Source of the DNA: Synechococcus sp. HJ21-Hayes
Lineage (GTDB): Bacteria > Cyanobacteriota > Cyanobacteriia > PCC-6307 > Cyanobiaceae
Length of the DNA stretch: 64,000 nt
Direction of reading: 5' to 3'
Assembly (NCBI RefSeq): GCF_024345835.1
Contig: NZ_JAGQBW010000001.1
Location: 62,001 to 126,000 of the forward strand
Shown here: positions 16,358 to 25,349 of the stretch, in pieces
Numbering within the stretch: the stretch's first letter is position 1
Layout: each line of letters begins with the position of its first letter
Notes under the pieces: generated by a model
The model's input: the letters and a program-made list of their open reading frames with translations, nothing else
The model's database searches: none
Told to the model about the DNA's origin: nothing
Position numbers and translations under genes: made by a program

Positions 16358-17392
16358 TCAGTACGGCAAACCCGCCAGGGGCGCATCCAGGTTTTCGCCC
16401 TGCTCCACCGACCCCAGCAGCCAGGCCTGATGCCCCTGCTCATCACACACCGCGAGGGCCTGGGCCACGGCGGCTTCCGGCACCACCAGGCAGAAGCCCA
16501 CGCCGAGGTTGAAGGTGTTCCAGAGATCGGCCTCAGGCACCTCCCCTTTCTGCTGCAGCCAGCGGAACAGCTCCGGGCGCTCCCAGCTTGTGGCATCGAT
16601 GCGGCCGTGAACCCCGGCCGGCAGCGTGCGGGGCAGGTTCTCCGGCAGGCCCCCGCCGGTGATGTGGGCCATGCCATGCAGCGGCACGCCGGCCGTGAGC
16701 AGGGCCTGCACCAGGGATCCGTAGAGACGGGTGGGCGTGAGCAGGGCTTCGAGCACTGGCGGCCCGCCGGCCGCCAGCGGGGTATCCGGACCGACGCTGT
16801 GGGCCTCAAGGATCCGCCGCACCAGGCTGAAGCCATTGCTGTGCACGCCACTGCTGGCCACGGCCACAAGGCGATCGCCGGCCCGTACCGCCCGGCCATC
16901 AATCAGAGCGTCCTCATCCACCACCGCCACACAGAAGCCCGCCAGGTCGTAACGACCGGGGCCGTAGAAGCCAGGCATCTCGGCCGTTTCCCCCCCCAGC
17001 AGGGCGCAGCCGCTCTGGCGACAGCCATCGGCGATGCCCTCCACCACCTCGGCCATGGCCTCGGGGGTGAGCTTTCCGGTGGCGATGTAATCGAGAAAGA
17101 ACAGGGGCTGGGCGCCGCTGGTGATCACGTCGTTGACGCACATCGCCACCAGATCGATTCCCACACCGTGGTGCTGACCATGGGCCTGGGCCAACTCCAG
17201 CTTGGTGCCGACGCCATCGGTGCCGGACACCAGCAGGGGCTTCTTGAGCCCCTCCGGCAGACGGCAGAGGCCGCCGAACCCACCCAGACCGCCCACCACC
17301 TCGGGCCTGCGGGTGGATTCGACGCTGGCGCGAATCCGCTCGACAAACGCCCGTCCAGCCACCACGTCCACACCGGCTGTGCGGTAGTCCAT
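16358..17392 (-). CDS. purM: Phosphoribosylformylglycinamidine cyclo-ligase
   Basis: AIR synthetase, the fifth step of purine synthesis: FGAM plus ATP gives AIR. The 344-residue product starts [10 protein letters not shown], the conserved N terminus, and shows [30 protein letters not shown] and [10 protein letters not shown], all PurM signatures. The start at 17392 is chosen on that homology; the longer frame to 17497 is not conserved-looking. Confidence 0.96.
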   Translation of the reverse strand: MDYRTAGVDVVAGRAFVERIRASVESTRRPEVVGGLGGFGGLCRLPEGLKKPLLVSGTDGVGTKLELAQAHGQHHGVGIDLVAMCVNDVITSGAQPLFFLDYIATGKLTPEAMAEVVEGIADGCRQSGCALLGGETAEMPGFYGPGRYDLAGFCVAVVDEDALIDGRAVRAGDRLVAVASSGVHSNGFSLVRRILEAHSVGPDTPLAAGGPPVLEALLTPTRLYGSLVQALLTAGVPLHGMAHITGGGLPENLPRTLPAGVHGRIDATSWERPELFRWLQQKGEVPEADLWNTFNLGVGFCLVVPEAAVAQALAVCDEQGHQAWLLGSVEQGENLDAPLAGLPY

Positions 17393-17803
17393 GCGTGATC
17401 CCATCAATCTCCTGCCCCGATCCTGCCCCGCCGCGCGCCTGAAACCCCGGCCCAAGACCTCCGAGGGAGTGGACAGTCGGCCGATTGACCCAAGCAAGGA
17501 TCAGCCGGCCTTATGGACGCGATCGCTCTTGCTGATGGCCAGGCGGGACTTGACAGGCGCAGATCTCAGGCCAGGCCAGGGCTCAGCACTTTGATAGTGA
17601 ATCCTGATCGATGGAATACGGGCCTTTCTTGATCAGATCTCCTGCAGATAGCCCCTAACTTTGCTGAGTCGTCAATTCCCGATAGGAACTTCGCAGGGCG
17701 GTTCACTCCATCAACTCTTCCAAAGAGCTGGAGCGTTTACACCGCTAGCGGGCCACGTCTTTCCCAGTGGCTGCTGCGTTCACCGCAGCGAGTTTCGCTT
17801 GTT
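17393..17803. other. Intergenic region between purM and the RlpA-like gene
   Basis: About 410 bases between two divergent genes with no convincing coding frame. It contains a TTGACA at 17551 but no well-placed -10 box. It should hold both promoters. Nothing else is seen. Confidence 0.4.
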
Positions 17804-18322
17804 ATGCGTCGCACGATTTTCCTGAGCGGCTCCGCCCTCCTGCTGTCTGGCAGCAACGTCCTGGCCCCTGCTTTCGCAACCACCGGCCGGGTGGACCCTG
17901 TCACCAGCGAATCCCGCTTTGAGGTGGCCATCCGTGAAGTGGAGGCCCCCCAAGCCATCGAGGAACAGCCCCTCAAGCCTGCGGCCCCCAGCCTGCCCAT
18001 TGCCACCCCTCCGGCTCAGCCGACGGTGCGCTCCGTGAGCAATGGCCAAGCCAGTTGGTACGGCCCTGGTTTTTATGGCAACCGCACCGCCAATGGCGAG
18101 ATGTTCCGCCCAGGCACCCTCACCGCCGCCCACCGCACCCTGCCCTTCGGCACCAAGGTGCGGGTGACCAACCTCTGGAACGGCCGCACGGCCGTGGTTC
18201 GCATCAACGACCGAGGCCCCTTCCACGGCAACCGGGTGATCGACCTGGCCCATGGCGCCGCCAACCAACTCGGTGTGGTCGCCAGTGGTGTGGCCCAGGT
18301 GAAGCTGGAAGTTCTCCAGTAG
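17804..18322 (+). CDS. RlpA-like double-psi beta-barrel protein
   Basis: A 172-residue exported protein. Residues 1-25 are a signal peptide. The C-terminal domain (about 80-170) is the RlpA/DPBB fold: ASWYGPGFYGNRTANGE, AAHRTLPFGTKVRVTN and VVRINDRGPFHGNRVIDL, including the catalytic-type Asp and His. RlpA proteins bind or cleave peptide-stripped glycan strands. No SPOR domain follows, as in other short cyanobacterial members. A strong terminator comes right after it. Confidence 0.85.
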   Translation: MRRTIFLSGSALLLSGSNVLAPAFATTGRVDPVTSESRFEVAIREVEAPQAIEEQPLKPAAPSLPIATPPAQPTVRSVSNGQASWYGPGFYGNRTANGEMFRPGTLTAAHRTLPFGTKVRVTNLWNGRTAVVRINDRGPFHGNRVIDLAHGAANQLGVVASGVAQVKLEVLQ

Positions 18323-18350
18323 GCCTAGGGCGCCCCCAGGCATCCCGCTC

Positions 18351-18384
18351 AGCCCACCCGCCTCCCCGGCGGGTGGGCTTTTTT
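18351..18384 (+). terminator. Rho-independent terminator
   Basis: A perfect 12-bp stem, AGCCCACCCGCC with GGCGGGTGGGCT, loop TCCCC, followed by six T. It ends the RlpA-like transcript. Confidence 0.92.
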
Positions 18385-18428
18385 GCTGCGGGCCCCACTC
18401 GTAGTGTCAGGGCCCAACGGGAGTCCCG

Positions 18429-19967
18429 GTGCGCCTGCTGCACACCCGCACTGACTTGCTGCACTGGCGCCGGCAGGCCGCCGATGCGCCCCTGCACTTC
18501 GTGCCCACGATGGGGGCGCTCCATGCCGGGCACCAGAGCCTGATCCGGCGGGCAGCCGCCATCTCCACTGGCCGCACGCCCCGGGTGCTGGTGAGCGTGT
18601 TTGTGAACCCGCTGCAATTCGGGCCCAGCGAAGATTTCGACCACTACCCCCGCACCCTGGCGGCCGATGCGGAACTGGCCGCCGCCGCAGGGGCTGAAGC
18701 CCTGTTTGCTCCCAGCGTGGCGGAGCTCTACCCCGACGGCGACGCGGAGCTCACCCGGCTGCAGCCCCCGGCCTCGCTGCAACGGGGGCTCTGCGGTGCC
18801 CGACGCCCTGGACACTTCGATGGCGTGGCCACCGTGGTGGCGCGGCTACTGGGCTTGATTCGCCCCGATGCGCTGCTGCTGGGGGAGAAGGACTGGCAGC
18901 AGCTCGTGATCCTGCGGCGGGTGGTGGCCGACCTGGGCCTGCCGGTGCAGGTGATCGGCTGCCGCACCCAGCGGGAGGCCGATGGCCTGGCCCTCAGTTC
19001 CCGCAACCGCTATCTCACGGCGGAGCAGCGGCAGCAGGCGGCGGCCCTGCCACGGGCGCTGATGGCCACCCGGCAACAGCGCAGCGCCACCCCCAGCCAG
19101 CTCATGGCGCAGGTGGTCGCTGAGCTCGCCTCAGCGGGGCTGGTGGTGGACTATGTGGAAGCGGTGGATCCCCACAGCCTTCAGCCCGCGGCCCAGCTGC
19201 GCGGCCTCACCCTGCTGGCCGCCGCCGCCCACTGCGGCCCCAGCCGCCTGATCGATCACGTGTTTCTGATGAGCCGCCAGCCGATCATTGCCATTGATGG
19301 CCCCGCCGGAGCAGGGAAAAGCACCGTGACCAGGGCCTTTGCCGAACAGCTGGGGCTGATCTACCTGGATACCGGGGCCATGTACCGCGCCGTGACCTGG
19401 CTGGTGCAACGCAGCGGCGCCGACCCCAGCGATGCCCATGCCGTGGCCGCCCAGCTGGAGAACCTCAACCTTGAGCTGAGCACCAGTGCCCATGGCGCCC
19501 AGCGGGTCAGCGTCAACGGGCACGACGTGACCGACGCCATCCGCAGCCCCGAGGTGACAGGCCAGGTGTCAGTGGTGGCCGCCCATGGCTGCGTGCGGGA
19601 AGCCCTCACCCGCCAGCAACAGGCCATGGGCGAGCGGGGCGGCCTCGTGGCGGAAGGCCGCGACATCGGCACCGCCGTGTTCCCCGACGCAGATCTGAAG
19701 GTGTTCCTCACCGCCACCGTGGCCGAACGGGCCCGCCGCCGCGCCCGCGATCTCCAGCAGCGGGGCTTTGCGGTGCCCGACCTCAGCGAGCTGGAAGCTC
19801 AGATTGCCGAGCGCGATCACCTCGACTCCACCCGCGCGGTGGCCCCCCTCACCCAGGCCGCCGATGCGGTGGAAGTGGTCACCGACGGCATGGCCATCGC
19901 TGCGGTGATCGAGCGGCTGGTCAGCCTGTTCCGCGCACGGGTGCCGGAAGATGCCTGGCCCGGCTGA
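18429..19967 (+). CDS. panC/cmk: Bifunctional pantothenate synthetase / cytidylate kinase
   Basis: A fusion typical of cyanobacteria, 512 residues. Residues 1-280 are PanC (pantoate plus beta-alanine to pantothenate): VPTMGALHAGHQSL carries the HxGH nucleotide motif, with FVNPLQF and LSSRNRYL. Residues 281-512 are CMP kinase: IAIDGPAGAGKST is the P-loop, then YLDTGAMYRAVT and EGRDIGTAVFPDADLK. The start is GTG at 18429; no in-frame ATG gives a full PanC. It is convergent with the tyrosine-phosphatase gene, 3 nt between stops. Confidence 0.95.
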   Translation: MRLLHTRTDLLHWRRQAADAPLHFVPTMGALHAGHQSLIRRAAAISTGRTPRVLVSVFVNPLQFGPSEDFDHYPRTLAADAELAAAAGAEALFAPSVAELYPDGDAELTRLQPPASLQRGLCGARRPGHFDGVATVVARLLGLIRPDALLLGEKDWQQLVILRRVVADLGLPVQVIGCRTQREADGLALSSRNRYLTAEQRQQAAALPRALMATRQQRSATPSQLMAQVVAELASAGLVVDYVEAVDPHSLQPAAQLRGLTLLAAAAHCGPSRLIDHVFLMSRQPIIAIDGPAGAGKSTVTRAFAEQLGLIYLDTGAMYRAVTWLVQRSGADPSDAHAVAAQLENLNLELSTSAHGAQRVSVNGHDVTDAIRSPEVTGQVSVVAAHGCVREALTRQQQAMGERGGLVAEGRDIGTAVFPDADLKVFLTATVAERARRRARDLQQRGFAVPDLSELEAQIAERDHLDSTRAVAPLTQAADAVEVVTDGMAIAAVIERLVSLFRARVPEDAWPG

Positions 19968-19970
19968 GGC

Positions 19971-20459
19971 TCAGCCAGGCCGCAGGGTTGCCAGCAAGCC
20001 GCTACAGGCATCCTCCAGCAGATCCAGCACGTGCTCAAAGCCGGCCTCTCCGCCGTAATAGGGATCCGGCACCTCCGCATCGCTGAAGCGACGGCAGTGG
20101 CTGGTCATCGGCTCGATGAGGGCCAACTCCAGGCTGCCGCCAGCCACCTCGGTGGCAGCCAGGGAGCGAACCGCCCGCAGGTTGTCCGCATCCATGGTGA
20201 GGATGCGATCAAAGCTGGTGAGATCCGCCGGCTGGATCTGGCGAGCACGGCTGGGCAGATGAATCCCGCGGCGCTCCGCGGCCGCCCGCATACGACGGTC
20301 CGGCAGGTTGCCGGCATGCCAGCCACCGGTGCCGGCGCTATCCACCAGGAACTGATCCTCAAGGCCCTCCTGCGCCACCAGGTGCAGGAACATCCCCTCC
20401 GCTGCCGGCGAACGACAGATATTGCCGAGGCACACGAACAACAGACGCTGCTCAGCCAT
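19971..20459 (-). CDS. Low-molecular-weight protein-tyrosine phosphatase
   Basis: A 162-residue phosphatase with the CLGNICRS loop (Cys10-x5-Arg16) at the N terminus and DPYY (about residue 130) carrying the general acid Asp. It starts 8 nt inside the end of cpcF and so is co-transcribed with cpcE-cpcF. A role in regulating the lyase or a kinase is possible from context, but the family is general. Confidence 0.9.
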   Translation of the reverse strand: MAEQRLLFVCLGNICRSPAAEGMFLHLVAQEGLEDQFLVDSAGTGGWHAGNLPDRRMRAAAERRGIHLPSRARQIQPADLTSFDRILTMDADNLRAVRSLAATEVAGGSLELALIEPMTSHCRRFSDAEVPDPYYGGEAGFEHVLDLLEDACSGLLATLRPG

Positions 20460-21159
20460 GGGCGCCCTCCGCTGCGCTGAGGGGCGCCAGCCGCTGCAGG
20501 GCCAGGGCCGCGCGCAGGTTCACCACCGAGGCGTCTTCGGCCGGATCAGTGCTCAGGCGCTCCAGGGCAGAACGCAGCTGCGCCAGCCCGCGGGGGGGGG
20601 CGCCCGGTTGCTCGGGCTGCAGCTCGGGCGCTAGGGCCTCCAGCCCCACCACCACGGCATAGCGCACCACCCATTCGCCATCGCCGCACCCCGCCAGCAG
20701 GGCCTCCAGGCAGCGCGCTGCAATCGGATGGCGCTGCTCTCGGGGAAGACCCGCCAGGCGCAGCTGGCCAAGGCCACGGGCGGCGGCGCGGCGCACGCTC
20801 GGGCCGATGTCGCTGGCGAGGGCCTCTTCGAGCAGGTCGAGGCCGCGTACATCGCCGATGCCAGCTAGAGCTCGCACGGCCCAGGCCCGGGCGCCGTAAT
20901 TGCGGGGATCAAGGCTTTCCAGGATTGGCTCCACCGCCTCGGGCCCCAGGGCGATCAGGCCATCGACGGCGGCCACGGCAGCGCCGGGATTGTTGAAGCC
21001 CAGCACCTCTACCAGGCAAGCAATCGCCTCGTTGTTGACGCCGTTCCCGTGGTCGCTGGTCGCCAGGACAGCGGTGGCGGCCAGCAGGGTCTGGGCGCTG
21101 GCTGCTTGCCGCACCGCCTCGATGCGTTCGCCGATTGGGTCGATTTCAACGCTCCTCAC
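20452..21159 (-). CDS. cpcF: Phycocyanin alpha-subunit bilin lyase, F subunit
   Basis: HEAT/PBS-lyase-repeat protein of 235 residues. With CpcE it attaches phycocyanobilin to Cys84 of CpcA. Repeats are visible as successive helix pairs (AVDGLIALGPEAVEPILESL, then RAWAVRALAGIGDVRGLDLL, then VRRAAARGLGQL). It overlaps the cpcE stop by 4 nt and the phosphatase start by 8 nt, so it is part of a three-gene operon. In strains with modified R-phycocyanin the same pair is called RpcE/RpcF; sequence alone cannot separate these. Confidence 0.87.
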   Translation of the reverse strand: MRSVEIDPIGERIEAVRQAASAQTLLAATAVLATSDHGNGVNNEAIACLVEVLGFNNPGAAVAAVDGLIALGPEAVEPILESLDPRNYGARAWAVRALAGIGDVRGLDLLEEALASDIGPSVRRAAARGLGQLRLAGLPREQRHPIAARCLEALLAGCGDGEWVVRYAVVVGLEALAPELQPEQPGAPPRGLAQLRSALERLSTDPAEDASVVNLRAALALQRLAPLSAAEGAHG

Positions 21160-22034
21160 AACAGGGAGTCCATGGCGCTCAACACTGCCCCAGCCTGAAT
21201 GGTGGCGTCATGGTGCGCCCCCTGCTCCACCAGGCCCCGCAGAGCGATCAATTTGAGACTGTTCTCGGCCAGGGTGTGGCAAATCGGCTCCAGGGCCGGC
21301 CGCCAGCCGACAGCCCCCAGATCCATCAGGGCGGCGCGCCGCACCTGCAGCTGGGGATGGTCCAGCAGTTGCATTAAGGGTTCGGCCCAGCGGGCCTCGC
21401 CACTGAGCTGCAGCAAGGCCCGGCAGGCGGCGCTGCGGATCAGGGGACGGTCATGGGCCGTGAAGGGTTCGATCAAGGTGATCACGCCGGGCTCGGCGAT
21501 GCCAATCGCCCCCAGGGCCTCCAGCATCGCCTCGCAGGGTTCCTGCAGGCGCGGGCTATCAAGACGGGGGGCTCCAGCACCGGCTGGGCCGCTGGCCAGG
21601 CGCCGCAGCAGCACCGCCACCGCCTCGGTGGCTTGCAACTCGCCGAGCGAGCGGGCAGCCGCCTCCCGCAGGCCGTCATCCTCGTCGTCGAGGGCGGCCA
21701 GCAACTCGGGAATCGCGCCGGCATCGCCCAGCTTGCCCAGGGCACGGGCGGCATTGCGGGCGATGGCGTTCTCCTCGACACCGGCGCCGGGATCCCGGGG
21801 GCGGCGTTGGCGCAAGGTGGCCAGCAGCAGGGGCAGGGCCTCCGGGTGGCGGCTGCGGTTACGACCCAGCCACCAGGCGGCGTAGTACTGCTGCGACTGA
21901 TCCTCGCTCTGTCGAAGGCGCTGCAGCGCTTCGGCCTCCGTGATCGGTTCGCCTGCTGCGCTGATCCCGGCATCTGGATCGATGGTTCCAGCCATGGCCT
22001 GCACGGTGCCGGAGAGAGAGTTCGATGTTGCCAT
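21156..22034 (-). CDS. cpcE: Phycocyanin alpha-subunit bilin lyase, E subunit
   Basis: A 292-residue HEAT-repeat lyase subunit. The family signature QQYYAAWWLGRNRSRHPEALP lies near residues 45-67 (written here as QQYYAAWWLGRN and RHPEALP), followed by helical repeats such as AARALGKLGDAGAIPELLAAL. It forms the heterodimer with CpcF. The ATG at 22034 is favoured; 22052 is an alternative. An IS481 element ends only 45 bases upstream, so the native promoter has probably been displaced. Confidence 0.88.
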   Translation of the reverse strand: MATSNSLSGTVQAMAGTIDPDAGISAAGEPITEAEALQRLRQSEDQSQQYYAAWWLGRNRSRHPEALPLLLATLRQRRPRDPGAGVEENAIARNAARALGKLGDAGAIPELLAALDDEDDGLREAAARSLGELQATEAVAVLLRRLASGPAGAGAPRLDSPRLQEPCEAMLEALGAIGIAEPGVITLIEPFTAHDRPLIRSAACRALLQLSGEARWAEPLMQLLDHPQLQVRRAALMDLGAVGWRPALEPICHTLAENSLKLIALRGLVEQGAHHDATIQAGAVLSAMDSLL

Positions 22035-22078
22035 TGCGTCCAGTCCTCGCACCCGGATGCCACCCCATGCTGCCTAGG

Positions 22079-23124
22079 TGTGTAGTCCCACCAGGTTGTT
22101 CAGCTGACAAGTGGGTGTGAGGTCGTCATGGTCCGGGTGTCACCTCCGACCCACTGACCTCACATCCCATGCATACCCACCCGAATGCTCGGCTGACACC
22201 CCTCGGCCGTGAACGGTTGCTGCGTCGACACATTGATCACGGTGAAAGCCTCGCCTTCCTTGCTGCTCAGGTGGGGATCAGCGTCCGCACTGCCTACAAG
22301 TGGCTGGCGCGCTACCGCTCAGGCGGTGCCACGGCTCTGGTGGATCGACGCAGTGTTCGCCGCACTCAGCGGCGGGCGCTCGATCCACTGCAACTGCAAC
22401 GCGCCGTTGACCTCCGCCATGAGCGCTGCACCTTGCGTCGCGTCGCCAGGGTGTTGGCGGCGCCACTCTCCACCGTCGGTCGGGTGCTCAAGGCCCTGGG
22501 CCTCGGCCGACTCAAGAACCTGCAGCCAGCTGAGCCGGTACGCCGTTATCAGTGGGCGAGGCCGGGCGACATGATTCACGTCGATACCAAGCAGCTGGCT
22601 CGCTTTGAGCGAGTGGGTCACCGGATCACGGGTGACCGACGCCTGGGCTCTTCCCGTGGTGCGGGTTACGAGAAGGCCCATGTGGCCATCGACGATGCAA
22701 CACGGCTGGCTTACGTCGAGGTGCTGCCGGATGAAAAGCAGGCAACCACGGTCGGCTTTCTGCTGCGGGCAGTGGCCTGGTTCGATGGTCAGGGGATCAG
22801 CTGCAAGAGGGTGCTCTCCGATAACGGCAGCGCCTACCGCTCGAAACCCTGGCGAGAAGCCTGTTCAGCGCTTGGTCTCACACCAAAACGCACCAGGCCG
22901 TACACCCCACGAACCAACGGCAAAGCTGAGCGGTTCATCAAAACCTTGCTGGCGGAGTGGGCGTATTCGATGGCCTTCCAGACCTCAACCGAGCGGAGCC
23001 GGTTGTTGCCCCGCTATCTGGCGATCTATAACGGCCGCAGGTGTCATATGGCCCTGGCTGGCCGCACCCCCATTCAGCAGCTCGGACTGTTGCGGGCTAC
23101 TGAATGACCTGGTGAGAAAACACA
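22079..23124. mobile_element. IS481 family insertion sequence
   Basis: A 1046-bp element with imperfect terminal inverted repeats of 25 bp (20 matches): left starting TGTGTAGTCCCACC at 22079, right its inverted partner ending at 23124. It carries one intact transposase on the plus strand. The flanks CCTAGG (left) and CTTAGA (right) are close to the NCTAGN target that IS481 elements duplicate, so the insertion is old enough to have mutated or the flanks are a chance match. It sits in the 5' region of cpcE. Confidence 0.85.
22169..23107 (+). CDS. IS481 family transposase
   Basis: A 312-residue DDE transposase. The N terminus has a helix-turn-helix (SLAFLAAQVGISVRTAYKWL), and the core supplies HVDTKQL (D), LSDNGSAY (D) and KAERFIKTL (E), the three catalytic acids. 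The frame is intact, so the element may still be active. Confidence 0.92.
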   Translation: MHTHPNARLTPLGRERLLRRHIDHGESLAFLAAQVGISVRTAYKWLARYRSGGATALVDRRSVRRTQRRALDPLQLQRAVDLRHERCTLRRVARVLAAPLSTVGRVLKALGLGRLKNLQPAEPVRRYQWARPGDMIHVDTKQLARFERVGHRITGDRRLGSSRGAGYEKAHVAIDDATRLAYVEVLPDEKQATTVGFLLRAVAWFDGQGISCKRVLSDNGSAYRSKPWREACSALGLTPKRTRPYTPRTNGKAERFIKTLLAEWAYSMAFQTSTERSRLLPRYLAIYNGRRCHMALAGRTPIQQLGLLRATE

Positions 23125-23513
23125 CTTAGAGAGGATCCCGGCGCCGAGTCTTGACACCAGTGGGGTGCCAACCAGCCCTAGAAAATGGTAGTTACTGCCC
23201 CGTCACAATGATCGAGGAGTGACATCTAGCTCGTCATGGCCTGGGAGAATCAGGTCATGACAAGCCAGATCCTGGACTGATCACCATGGCATCGACGACC
23301 AACCGGAGTAATACAGGAGCAGATCGTCAGTGGGATCTGATGCGCGCCAGCTTCGATGGCGACTGGCAGGGGGTGACCAGCTGGTATGGGCGAGACAGCA
23401 CTGGAATGAATCTGACCCAGGGAGAATCTTATCCGGCTGGATCGATCTATGCAATCCGTTTCTCCGATGCAAGCACGGGGCTTTGGCATGGAACGGGCTT
23501 GCGATTCGCTTCA

Positions 23514-23528
23514 GGGGGGGGGGGGGGG
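23514..23528 (+). repeat. 15-base poly-G tract in a decayed gene
   Basis: Fifteen consecutive G inside the first fragment of the decayed gene. Fourteen or seventeen G would keep the frame joined to the next fragment. It could be a slippage site or a sequencing artefact. Confidence 0.85.
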
Positions 23529-23585
23529 CGGGTTCCCTTTGTTTCGGCATAGCTATAATTTAAGCAATAATTGTTGGCATTTCCC

Positions 23586-24827
23586 CAGGGCTGATTCAAA
23601 GTCCGTCACAGGCGTCCTTGCCGGGGCTGTCAGCATGGGTTGAGGTCGGCGGAATCGCCCCCTCCTTGTGCTTGAAAGCGCCTCCGCCGCAACCGATCTC
23701 GACCTGATCAGCTATCTGAGGTCGATCCCAGATGCGCGGATGCGACGCGGCGTGCGTTTTCCCGCCTGGTACCTGTTGCTGGTGGCGGTGCTGGGAATCC
23801 TCAGCGGCTGCCAGAGCCTGCGGGATCTGGAGCGTTTTGCCATCCGCCACCACAGCGCCCTGACCGAGGCACTCGGCCTGGAGCTGCGGCGGCCGCCGTC
23901 GGATTCCTCGTTCCGCTACTTCTTCCACCAGGTGGACGTGGCAGCCCTGTGCGCAGCGCTCCGTGACTGGACGATCGCCCAGATCCCGGGTGGTGCAACG
24001 GATCTCGACCAGCTGGTGTGTGACGGCAAAACCTTGAGGGGTTCGATCGAGCCCACAGCCGGCGGGGGCTCCGCGTTCATTGCCCAGGTCACCCTGTACT
24101 CCGCCGCCCTCGGTGTGGCGATCAGCCAGGCCTGCTACGCCACCGGCGAAAACCACGAGCGGGCGGTGCTGCGGCAGCTGCTCGGCGAGCTGGATCTCGA
24201 GGGTGTGCTGATCCAGGCGGATGCGCTCCATACCCAGCGCCCGTTTTTCGGCAGCTCCAGGAGCAGGGAGCCGACTTCTTGCTGACGGTCAAGGGCAACC
24301 AGAAGACGCTGCACCGCCAGATCAGCAGCCAGTTCCAGGGCAAGCGCAAGATCCCTTTTGTGGCAACGGATCACGAGGTTGCCCACGGCCGCGACATCAC
24401 CTGGATGCTGCGCGTCAGACAGGCTCCAGAGCACATCAGCGAGGCCTGGATCGGCACCAGCTGGATCGTGGAAGTCATGGCCAGTGGCACCCGTGACGGC
24501 AAGCCGTTTCAGGCCACTCACTTGTTTCTGACAAGCCTGCGCACCACGCCAGAAGCCCTGCTGCAACTGGTGCGGGGCCGCTGGAGTATCGAGGGCTGGC
24601 ACTGGATCCGGGACACCCAGCTCCATGAGGACGCCCACCGCTATCGGGGCAATGGCGCCGGCGTGATAGCCACTCTGCGCACCGCCGCCTTGAACCTGCT
24701 GCGTCTGGCTGGCTTCCGCTCAATCCGCGCTGGAATTCAGGCGGTGATGCACGACATCAAGGCGCTGCTGGCAATGGCGCGGCGCCGGCCGGAACCCGGC
24801 CTGGGTTAAGACTTTGAATCAGCCCTG
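23586..24827. mobile_element. ISAs1 family insertion sequence with 10-bp target duplication
   Basis: A 1242-bp element with perfect 18-bp terminal inverted repeats, CAGGGCTGATTCAAAGTC. It is flanked by the direct repeat GGCATTTCCC (23576-23585 and 24828-24837), a 10-bp target duplication usual for ISAs1. The intact repeats and duplication point to a fairly recent insertion. Removing it joins the two halves of the host gene in frame (NNCWHFP-DTAGQ). Confidence 0.93.
23668..24809 (+). pseudogene. Frameshifted ISAs1 family transposase
   Basis: The first part (GTG 23668 to ~24247) holds VCDGKTLRGS with the first catalytic Asp, and DALHTQ. After the T-run at 24243-24247 the frame shifts by one base. 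RQLQEQGADFLLTVKGNQ continues in another frame to 24809 (WSIEGWHWIRD carries the Glu). One missing T would explain it. A functional transposase is unlikely unless the ribosome slips there. Confidence 0.8.
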
Positions 24828-25349
24828 GGCATTTCCCCGATACGGCAGGCCAGTCAAGCCTGGAAATGGATGGAAGTGCTTTTCGGGCAGGCCATGAAGT
24901 GGACTTCTTCACCTGCCGCTCCCGCTCGATGCTGATTGCTCTTTATCAGCGACAGGATGATCACTCAATGGTACTGCAATCCATCGCCGCCACACCCTTT
25001 CGCTGCAAGCGGGCGCTGATCGATCCTGTTCGCGATAGACCAGATTCGATGCACGATATCTTTCAAATCATCACAGGATGGCCTGGGCTTGAGCAGGAGT
25101 TGCGACCCGGGCAATGGCCTGAAAACTCACCTCCAAGGCATTCTATCCCTGAATTCGATGCAAAAAGTTTTCAAAATATGATATTGATGGTTGTTTTTCG
25201 GACAATTTAGCATGCAACTTGCCAGAATGCCTACCCAAGGGTATATTTGATCTGAATTTCGGCTGTCTGTTAAGTGCGAAAAGTTTTGTGCATCTAATCA
25301 TTCGCTACGATGGGAAGCATCAACTGGACAGCTGGGTGGAGCGTCGTTA

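Noticed and set aside
16193-17398. 401-codon open frame antisense to purM
   Set aside because: High-GC shadow: purM on the other strand has clear motifs; the antisense product is His/Gln/Ala-rich without a domain.
23668-24809. Programmed frameshift in the ISAs1 transposase
   Set aside because: That family is not known to need one; a lost T in a T-run explains it more simply.
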